Positions 33,466 through 39,044 of a stretch of DNA of 39,044 nt are shown in pieces. Positions within the stretch are counted from its first letter, which is position 1. The number at the start of each line of letters is the position of its first letter. Origin of the DNA: Lachnospiraceae bacterium (GTDB taxonomy: Bacteria > Bacillota > Clostridia > Lachnospirales > Lachnospiraceae); the NCBI GenBank assembly GCA_014804605.1, contig JAAUZM010000032.1, forward strand, positions 45,847 through 84,890, given 5' to 3'. The position numbers and the translations under genes are program-made. Under the pieces are notes generated by a model. That model was not told where the DNA came from and made no database searches. It saw nothing but the letters and a program-made list of their open reading frames with translations.

Positions 33466-34230
33466 CTAAAAGTTTGCTGTTCCGGTTGAATATCCGACAC
33501 CCCATAATATAATGCGTATCACACCGCATATGAGCAAATGGAGCGGATAATACGCATAAAATAATTTGCCCATTCCCTTGAAAGTACCGCGTTCCCCATT
33601 ATAGAGTCGTAAAAGCGGAATCGTAAGGCAGGTTCCCAACTGGATGAGTGCGTATATTTTATCGATAAACAGGAAATATACAATTGCATACATGACTACA
33701 CAAGCCATCATATGCGTCATCTGTTTCTGAAAATTTCCTCTGTTCATGCCGATCGATAAAATTGCCATGGTAGCGATACAACTCCAGTCAGAAGGAAAAG
33801 TAATGAGACAGATGATGATAGCCGCCACGCTTTTCTGCCACGCTTTCCACTCAGCCTTGTCAAATATGTACAGTAATACCAGTCCCCATGCTAACGACCA
33901 TACAACTCCGGTCTGATTAAATATTGTAGTCTGAAAAGGGATGAAAGGTATTCCAAAGCAGAAATTGTAAGCAAAATGGGATATCGCTGCCAATATAAAT
34001 AATCTTGTAGCATATTTCTTAATATTATGTGTGTGATAATATCCCTCGGCAATGAAAAACCACATAATAGGCGCTGTAATTCTGCCGATAATATGTAAAA
34101 AAATCACATACCACTCTATAGAGTAGCCCGGAAACAATGTCCATGTTAAGTGATCCAGCGTCATCGCCACGATCGCTATCAGTTTAAGCGTATTTGCGTT
34201 TAGTCCTTTTACTTTGTCTGTATATGGCAT
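33466..34230 (-). CDS. TraX family membrane protein
   Basis: A 254-residue protein with about seven hydrophobic segments, MTLDHLTWTLFPG, IGRITAPIMWFFIAEGYYHT and ATMAILSIGMN. TraX in the F plasmid acetylates pilin; the chromosomal Firmicutes members are of unknown function, and acyltransferase-3-like activity is only a guess. AGAGGA precedes the ATG at 34230. It lies 19 bases after the TIGR03936 gene and is likely co-transcribed. Confidence 0.9.
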   Translation of the reverse strand: MPYTDKVKGLNANTLKLIAIVAMTLDHLTWTLFPGYSIEWYVIFLHIIGRITAPIMWFFIAEGYYHTHNIKKYATRLFILAAISHFAYNFCFGIPFIPFQTTIFNQTGVVWSLAWGLVLLYIFDKAEWKAWQKSVAAIIICLITFPSDWSCIATMAILSIGMNRGNFQKQMTHMMACVVMYAIVYFLFIDKIYALIQLGTCLTIPLLRLYNGERGTFKGMGKLFYAYYPLHLLICGVIRIILWGVGYSTGTANF

Positions 34231-34249
34231 GTTCAGTCCTCTTCGTTTC

Positions 34250-34948
34250 TTACCCCACATCTGCAAGCGGGATAAATCTGTGGTCGTCTCCATCTTTCGC
34301 AGTATCAGTGTAAGTCTCCAGTCTGGTCACCTGATAAGCCGACGGGGAAATTTCTACACCCGCAAACTGACACAGTTTTTCAAATACCAACGTAGGCTTA
34401 ATGTTTCCGCTGCTGCTAGCATTGACAAGCATGTGAATCGTTCCGTTCTGCCCCGCTCCGAGTTCATAGATGCCCTGTTTTAAATCCAGCTCAACAACAC
34501 TTTTCTTCGTTTCTTTCGTGTACGGGATGGTAGCCTGTCTGCAGAAATCCCGTATTTTACCTTCCAGATCATCAATCGGAAAACTGCCCTCTTTCATCCG
34601 CAGGCTGTAAGAAGCCGCCGCGACACTGGACATGGCATTTTTCACATGCTCCGGCAATATGGTTACAGAAATCACTTCCACACCTTCCACCATGACCTGA
34701 TTCAGTGCGTTTTTCATATCCTCCGTAGAAGTCATGGAGAGCACTTCAATATCCATATATTCCCCACGGCTCTCTATTCCTACGCCCAGAGGCGCCGCAA
34801 AGGACATGATCTGGTGTGGGCTGAACCCTTCCGAGTACTTAATATCGATATCTGCACGTCTGATCGCTTTCTGGAAAAAGCGCATCATATCAAGATGTCC
34901 TATAAACTTCATTGCGCCGTATTTGGCGAATTTGATTCTGATTTTCAT
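34250..34948 (-). CDS. TIGR03936 radical-SAM-linked protein
   Basis: A 232-residue protein found fused or next to TIGR03960 radical SAM enzymes in Firmicutes. Typical sequence: IRIKFAKYGAMKFIGHLDMMRFFQKAIRRA, YSEGFSPHQIMSFAAPLGVG and a C-terminal VTRLETYT segment. Function unknown, probably RNA-related because of its link to RNase E/G and L21. Start 34948 is chosen because GGAG lies 8 bases upstream; a TTG two codons earlier is also open. It normally follows TIGR03960 directly, but here a three-gene cassette lies between them. Confidence 0.93.
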   Translation of the reverse strand: MKIRIKFAKYGAMKFIGHLDMMRFFQKAIRRADIDIKYSEGFSPHQIMSFAAPLGVGIESRGEYMDIEVLSMTSTEDMKNALNQVMVEGVEVISVTILPEHVKNAMSSVAAASYSLRMKEGSFPIDDLEGKIRDFCRQATIPYTKETKKSVVELDLKQGIYELGAGQNGTIHMLVNASSSGNIKPTLVFEKLCQFAGVEISPSAYQVTRLETYTDTAKDGDDHRFIPLADVG

Positions 34949-35034
34949 TGACAATCTCCGTTTCCATCAGAGTTCTGAACATAACCAAAGGCTTTTTCAA
35001 TATCTTAAAATACCATTAGATAAAAATACATGTT

Positions 35035-35247
35035 TTACACCAATTTTTCATATTCATCCTGCAAATCTTTTGCAAGATATGCGTCACTCATACAGTGCAT
35101 ATCTGAAACTCCGTTTTTAACAAGTTGATATAAATCAGAGTGATAGAAAAATGTAAGCGCCTCGTCAAACGATATGCCTGTTATCCCGGCAAACAAACTG
35201 ACCACGCGGGCATATTTCATTTGCAATAAAGTCGGATTCGCATTCAT
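35035..35247 (-). CDS. DUF3791-like small protein (possible antitoxin)
   Basis: A 70-residue protein. Visible features are ALTFFYHSDLYQLVKNGVSDMHCMSDAYLAKDL and an acidic C-terminus (DEYEKLV). It resembles DUF3791 from memory. Overlaps the DUF3990 gene by 4 bases (ATGA). Small size and coupling suit an antitoxin or a subunit partner, but this is inference. Confidence 0.75.
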   Translation of the reverse strand: MNANPTLLQMKYARVVSLFAGITGISFDEALTFFYHSDLYQLVKNGVSDMHCMSDAYLAKDLQDEYEKLV

Positions 35248-35717
35248 GCAGGCTCACTCCTCTCATACTTTAGATATTGGTCAATTACATCTTGTGAGCG
35301 GAATACTATCTGAAAATTAGGTTTCTCATAGCGCAGCCGCTTGATAGCTTCTGTCATGTCAATCAGGCCGTCATAAAACAGCTCAACAGTATTAAATACT
35401 TTATCATTCGCCACGCCGCCCATAACGATCTCATAATCTGTGTCGTCTTCATTGCGCCGGCATTTGAGAACAAACTCTAACCATTCTTCCGAATAACTGT
35501 CAAATCTCTTCACTTTACACTCATTTAGAGCATTCTCATCCAATGCATAAACAGAAACTACTGCTGATTCCCCTTTATCTTTAAACTTTTTACACCATTT
35601 TTGTGCCTGTTCCAAAAGCGGTGTTGTGTAAAATCCACGCCCAAAATCTACATTTGTTCTGGAATGTATGATATCCGGATTTGCGACTTCCGTATAAGAG
35701 CCATGATATAGAATCAT
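35244..35717 (-). CDS. DUF3990 protein, putative ADP-ribosyltransferase
   Basis: A 157-residue protein with the ART-like signature: LYHGS (residues 3-7), then RTNVDFGRGFYTT (20-32), and YEIVMGGVANDKVF (95-108) in place of a catalytic Glu/Asp strand. The pattern H-G-S plus G-x-G-F-Y-T-T is shared by the ADP-ribosyltransferase superfamily, including DUF3990. No signal peptide is present, so it would act in the cytoplasm. It is flanked by two DUF3791-like genes, each overlapping by 4 bases, so the three are one coupled unit. Toxin activity is inferred and not shown by the sequence. Which acidic residue would be catalytic is not clear to me. Confidence 0.8.
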   Translation of the reverse strand: MILYHGSYTEVANPDIIHSRTNVDFGRGFYTTPLLEQAQKWCKKFKDKGESAVVSVYALDENALNECKVKRFDSYSEEWLEFVLKCRRNEDDTDYEIVMGGVANDKVFNTVELFYDGLIDMTEAIKRLRYEKPNFQIVFRSQDVIDQYLKYERSEPA

Positions 35718-35947
35718 ACCGTTATTCCTCTCTTTTTCATAAGTTCCTCAATATCCTCCACGATATATTCCTTGCCCTGTGTATGCAGGATATCGTAGCA
35801 TGGCACAATATAGCTATATAGAATGTCACTTTTTATCGTCAACGCATCATAAACCTTCTCCGCCGCAACATTCAAATGAATTGCTATATTTTCCACGCAA
35901 AAAATAGCAAATTCCAGCTCTTTTTCATTTTGAATGACATCTGACAT
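35714..35947 (-). CDS. DUF3791 small protein (possible antitoxin)
   Basis: A 77-residue protein beginning MSDVIQNEKELEFAIFCVENIAIHLNV and ending ILHTQGKEYIVEDIEELMKKRGI, which is the typical C-terminal DUF3791 pattern as I remember it. It starts 18 bases after the TIGR03960 stop, with AGAGGAGAG upstream, and overlaps the DUF3990 gene by 4 bases. It is the first gene of the cassette. Confidence 0.82.
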   Translation of the reverse strand: MSDVIQNEKELEFAIFCVENIAIHLNVAAEKVYDALTIKSDILYSYIVPCYDILHTQGKEYIVEDIEELMKKRGITV

Positions 35948-35965
35948 AATAAAGGCTCTCCTCTT

Positions 35966-37840
35966 TTACTCACACACTCTCTCATAACAGATTCCGCCGC
36001 CGAAACGGTTTGCTCCGCACCCCTGACACTGCACCTTACAGTTAGGAGAAACTGTCTGGGTTTGCGCCTTCTTCCATTCACGCAGCAAAAACTCCTTCGT
36101 CACGCCGCAGTCCAGAAAATCCCATGGGAAATTCTCATCATCTGCCCGCTCCCTCGTGGTGTAAAATCCGATATCCAGACCACAGTCCTCAAAGCTTTTC
36201 ATCCATATGTCATTGTGAAAATACTCGCTCCATGAGTCAAACAGACAGCCCCTTTTATAAGCCTCCATAATCACTTGAGCAATTTTACGGTCACCTCTGG
36301 CAAAAACACCCTCCAGCACACTCACGTCCGCCTCATGCCAGTTGTACTTTATACTCTTCTGATTGAGCTGCTCCATAATCCCCCGCTTCGTCTGATAAGC
36401 CTTCTCGATAAATTCCTCCTTCGTGCACATAGGTGCCCACTGAAAGGGCGTAAAGGGCTTTGGAATGAAAAAGGACGTGCTGGTGACAATCTGCACTTTG
36501 CCGTTGATACGCTTGTCCTTCGGAACAGTATCAAAAAAAGTCGCCGCAATCTTATTGGAAAGATCGCCGATGCCCCGGATATCTTCCTCTGTCTCGGTAG
36601 GAAGCCCCAGCATGAAATAAAGTTTCACTCTGGTCCATCCGCCCTGAAAGGCAAGCGCCGCGCCTTTTAAGATCACTTCCTCCGTCAATCCCTTATTGAT
36701 TACGTCCCGCAGTCTCTGGCTGCCCGCCTCCGGCGCGAAGGTAAGGCTGCTCTTCTTGACATCCTGCACCTTGCTCATCACATCCAGAGAAAAGGCATCA
36801 ATACGCAGAGACGGCAGGGAGATATTCGTATGTCTCTGACCGCAGTCTTCAATCAGGAAATCCAAAAGATCATCCAGACGGGAATAATCGCTGGAACTTA
36901 AAGAACTTAAGGAAATCTCTTCATATCCTGTGTTTTTAAGCATTTCAACCGCGTATTCCTTAAGTTTGTCCACATTCCTCTCCCGCACGGGACGATATAA
37001 CTGACCTGCCTGACAGAACCGGCAGCCGCGGATGCAGCCCCTTTGAATCTCCAATACTACCCGGTCCTGTGTCACCTTAATAAAAGGAACTACCGGCTTT
37101 AGCGGATAATGCGTATTTGTCACATCCATCACGATCTCTTTTAAGATAGTGTCGGGAATATCATCATACAGCTTACGCCGTCCCCGTATCGTACCGTCCT
37201 CGTTATAAAGCTCCTCATAGAACTGCGGCACATATATGCCGGGAATCTTCGCTGCTCCGCGTAAGAAATCCTGCCTTGACCCGCCATGATCTCTATTTTC
37301 AATATACCAGTCAAATAATGTGCGGTACTGTGTCTCACCTTCCCCGATATAGAACAGATCAAAAAATTCTGCAATCGGCTCCGGATTATAGGTGCACGGA
37401 CCGCCGCCGATCACGATAGGCATATCCTCTCCCCGGTCTTTAGCACATAGTGGTATCTGTGCAAGATCCAGTACCTGCAAAATATTGGTATAGCACATTT
37501 CATACTGAATGGTTATCCCGAGAAAATCCATATTTTTGACCGGTTCCTGCGATTCTAAGCCAAAAAGCGGAATATTCTTATCCCGCATAATCTTATCCAG
37601 ATCAACCCACGGAGAATAGACGCGCTCACACCACACGTCCTCCCACTCGTTCAGCATACTATAAATAATCTGGATGCCAAGATGAGACATGCCGATCTCA
37701 TATACATCCGGAAAACACATTGCGAAACGAATCGCCACCTGCGATTTATCCTTTACGACAGAGTTCACCTCATTGCCAATATAACGTGCAGGCTTCTCCA
37801 CCTGCATTAAAATGTCGTCGCTTAATGCCAGTTTTCTCAT
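35966..37840 (-). CDS. TIGR03960 B12-binding radical SAM protein
   Basis: A 624-residue protein. An N-terminal B12-binding-like domain (IGMSHLGIQIIYSMLN, FLGITIQYEMCYTNIL, GGGPCTYNPEPIAEFFD) is followed by the radical SAM cluster motif RGCIRGCRFCQAG (CxxxCxxC) around residue 270 and SLPSLRIDAFS. A C-terminal cysteine-rich segment (CKVQCQGCGANRFGGGICYE) may bind another cluster. Function is unknown, possibly modification of an RNA or protein. The partner TIGR03936 and the RNase E/G gene lie downstream on the same strand, but are separated by accessory genes. Confidence 0.95.
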   Translation of the reverse strand: MRKLALSDDILMQVEKPARYIGNEVNSVVKDKSQVAIRFAMCFPDVYEIGMSHLGIQIIYSMLNEWEDVWCERVYSPWVDLDKIMRDKNIPLFGLESQEPVKNMDFLGITIQYEMCYTNILQVLDLAQIPLCAKDRGEDMPIVIGGGPCTYNPEPIAEFFDLFYIGEGETQYRTLFDWYIENRDHGGSRQDFLRGAAKIPGIYVPQFYEELYNEDGTIRGRRKLYDDIPDTILKEIVMDVTNTHYPLKPVVPFIKVTQDRVVLEIQRGCIRGCRFCQAGQLYRPVRERNVDKLKEYAVEMLKNTGYEEISLSSLSSSDYSRLDDLLDFLIEDCGQRHTNISLPSLRIDAFSLDVMSKVQDVKKSSLTFAPEAGSQRLRDVINKGLTEEVILKGAALAFQGGWTRVKLYFMLGLPTETEEDIRGIGDLSNKIAATFFDTVPKDKRINGKVQIVTSTSFFIPKPFTPFQWAPMCTKEEFIEKAYQTKRGIMEQLNQKSIKYNWHEADVSVLEGVFARGDRKIAQVIMEAYKRGCLFDSWSEYFHNDIWMKSFEDCGLDIGFYTTRERADDENFPWDFLDCGVTKEFLLREWKKAQTQTVSPNCKVQCQGCGANRFGGGICYERVCE

Positions 37841-37893
37841 AAATTATTGTTCCTTAGCTTAGAAATTCTTCTTGTCTTAGTATATAGGATATA

Positions 37894-38307
37894 TTACTCA
37901 AAATCAAGCAACGACGCCAATCCATCCATGGTACTATTCCCCTCCCCGTCATATAAATGAAAGGTATCCGCCATAATCATCTCATGAATATCATTGGTCG
38001 TATACTGGCCGATTTTGTCATCACCCGTATCACACAACAGAAAACCGACAAACAAGAGAATCGCAAGAATCATGCGGTACTTAAATGTTCCCATGGAAAA
38101 TACCGGAACAATACCGTCCTCCGTCGGACGATTCTCATAATCATGGTCTCCCGACAATAATTTTCCCCTGTCATACAAAGGTGGCTGCGTGTTCGTACCG
38201 TACAGAATATGTTCTCTCTGTCTTATTTTTATACGATTTCCATGATTTTCCTCTCTTATGTACTGTGCCAGAGCCATTTTCTTTTCCAAAGGAATTTTAT
38301 GTTCCAT
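37894..38307 (-). CDS. Hypothetical protein with one membrane helix
   Basis: About 137 residues. N-terminal part is charged (IPLEKKMALAQYIREENHGNRIKIRQRE), then a single hydrophobic segment (YRMILAILLFVGFLLCD), then an acidic C-terminal region. Topology is probably N-in with an extracytoplasmic tail. No family is recognised. The start is uncertain: ATG at 38307 has no clear ribosome site, and another in-frame ATG is at 38358. It lies just upstream of the TIGR03960 gene on the same strand. Confidence 0.6.
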   Translation of the reverse strand: MEHKIPLEKKMALAQYIREENHGNRIKIRQREHILYGTNTQPPLYDRGKLLSGDHDYENRPTEDGIVPVFSMGTFKYRMILAILLFVGFLLCDTGDDKIGQYTTNDIHEMIMADTFHLYDGEGNSTMDGLASLLDFE

Positions 38308-38358
38308 ATTTATACTGCCTATCCCATATATCTGTTGCTCTATTTTATGTTTTGTCAT

Positions 38359-38951
38359 CCAAAAAAAGAACGAGTCCGGTTGTACAGCGTTCTAGCTGAC
38401 ACGCAAAAGCGAAAAATATGAAGAAACAATTGTTATTCACTTTTCCGAACAAACTACAAAGAAAGCCAATAACAAATAAATCACTTCAGCATCGCAAACT
38501 CATACAGATAAGAAATTATATCGCATGCGTTATTTTATTTGCTTCACATTTTATTTTTGAACAAATCAATATAATTTACGCAGGAAATCCTGCAAAGCGC
38601 ATTTTAAAGATGGAAAATTATTGCAAATATGAAAGTTTTATGAATTTTAGATAAAATATCTCAGTTGCGACACTGTAAAAATCAAAAAGTAATCCCTCTC
38701 CATTTTAGCTTGCATTCATAGTACGGTTTAATAAAAAATTTATTTATTGATTTTTATGATATGTTTTTTTGACAATTCACATTTTAATAATATTGTCGTT
38801 AAATCATTTGCGTCAAATCTAATTTGATGTGAAATCACAACAAATTTTTATGAAAAACAAAAATAACAATAGTTACCATAAAATGGATAATTGATAACTA
38901 TTGTTATTTCGATTTACATGTCTTTGTTGTCAAAGTAATGTATTTATGACT
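38359..38951. other. AT-rich intergenic region
   Basis: About 590 bases without a supported gene. It includes the hisE terminator at 38861-38909, a perfect palindrome GCAGGAAATCCTGC near 38580, and a TTGACA-N16-TATTGT match at 38769-38796 (+) followed by a TCAAAT-CTA-ATTTGA dyad at 38813-38827. A 78-codon frame on the plus strand at 38418 has no ribosome site. Confidence 0.6.
38861..38909 (-). terminator. Rho-independent terminator of hisE
   Basis: Minus strand arm 38895-38909 pairs with 38861-38875 over 15 bp (AAATAACAATAGTTA), loop of 19, followed on the minus strand by a T-rich tail TTTTTGTTTTTC. Confidence 0.85.
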
Positions 38952-39044
38952 TTATCTCTGTGCTAATTCTGTTGTAATCTCTTCCCAAGTTACATTTTTT
39001 TCCGCCATCAGCACCATCATATGGTACAGAAAATCGGAAATTTC
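38952..39044 (-). CDS. hisE: Phosphoribosyl-ATP pyrophosphatase, C-terminal end (partial)
   Basis: The minus strand is open from the window edge and gives a 30-residue C-terminus with ISDFLYHMMVLMAEKN and VTWEEITTELAQR before TAA. This matches the C-terminal helix of HisE (EhxDhhYHhhVhh pattern). In clostridia it is often the C-terminal half of a HisIE fusion, which cannot be told here. A terminator follows. Confidence 0.85.
   Translation of the reverse strand, partial: EISDFLYHMMVLMAEKNVTWEEITTELAQR

Noticed and set aside
35035-35247. Fragment of a broken gene
   Set aside because: It has its own start and stop, overlaps the previous gene by 4 bases and keeps a family-like motif.
38418-38654. 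78-codon open frame on the plus strand
   Set aside because: No ribosome site, no recognisable family, AT-driven composition in an intergenic region.
1-39044. CRISPR array, rRNA or tRNA genes
   Set aside because: No regularly spaced repeats, and no tRNA or rRNA-like sequence was noticed on reading both strands.

Overview
The window reads as a chromosomal segment of a Clostridia bacterium, most likely Lachnospiraceae. The reasons are the gene families and their order: a min locus followed by rodA and mgsA, yggS-sepF, the rplU-prp-rpmA-obgE-yhbY-nadD-yqeK-rsfS block, an L27 protein with a cleavable N-terminal extension, and the B12-type radical SAM protein with its partner and an RNase E/G. Base composition is moderate, with AT-rich gaps, strong AGGAGG ribosome sites and sigma-A type promoters. 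No rRNA, tRNA, CRISPR array or insertion sequence was seen. Family names come from memory of motifs, not from a search.

Layout. Positions 1-9617 (+ strand) hold cell-envelope and division genes: the tail of minC, minD, minE, rodA, mgsA, a D,D-carboxypeptidase lipoprotein, an orphan P-loop protein, an HlyD-like membrane protein, yggS, sepF, aroB, lspA and an rluD-type pseudouridine synthase. From 9882 to 12134 lies a hypothetical gene plus a CstA carbon transporter. A 137-bp imperfect palindrome follows, then a BlaI repressor and an M56 metallopeptidase preceded by two perfect BlaI-type operators. From 15402 to 19008 are a tyrosine recombinase (-), a cytidylate-kinase-like protein and a membrane protein fused to a PstS-like domain.

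From 19167 to 24638 are dtd and an AI-2E family transporter (-), a TtcA-like tRNA thiolase overlapping a second tyrosine recombinase (+), and the SOS pair: a LysM protein resembling YneA and lexA, divergent over a region with LexA boxes. From 24744 to 29304 (-) runs the ribosome-assembly and NAD operon, with an L21 leader and a clear promoter. From 29366 to the end (- strand) are a NUDIX hydrolase, RNase E/G, and the radical SAM pair TIGR03960/TIGR03936. These three last families usually sit together, but here they are split by accessory genes: a CPBP protease, YbjQ, a membrane-bound MerR regulator, TraX, and a three-gene DUF3791-DUF3990-DUF3791 cassette. The window ends in the C-terminus of hisE.

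The most interesting items are the ADP-ribosyltransferase-like DUF3990 cassette set inside the housekeeping operon, the MerR gene with transmembrane helices and a 19-bp-spacer promoter, a hairpin between a perfect Shine-Dalgarno and the rluD start, and four intrinsic terminators that sit directly against the ribosome site of the next gene.
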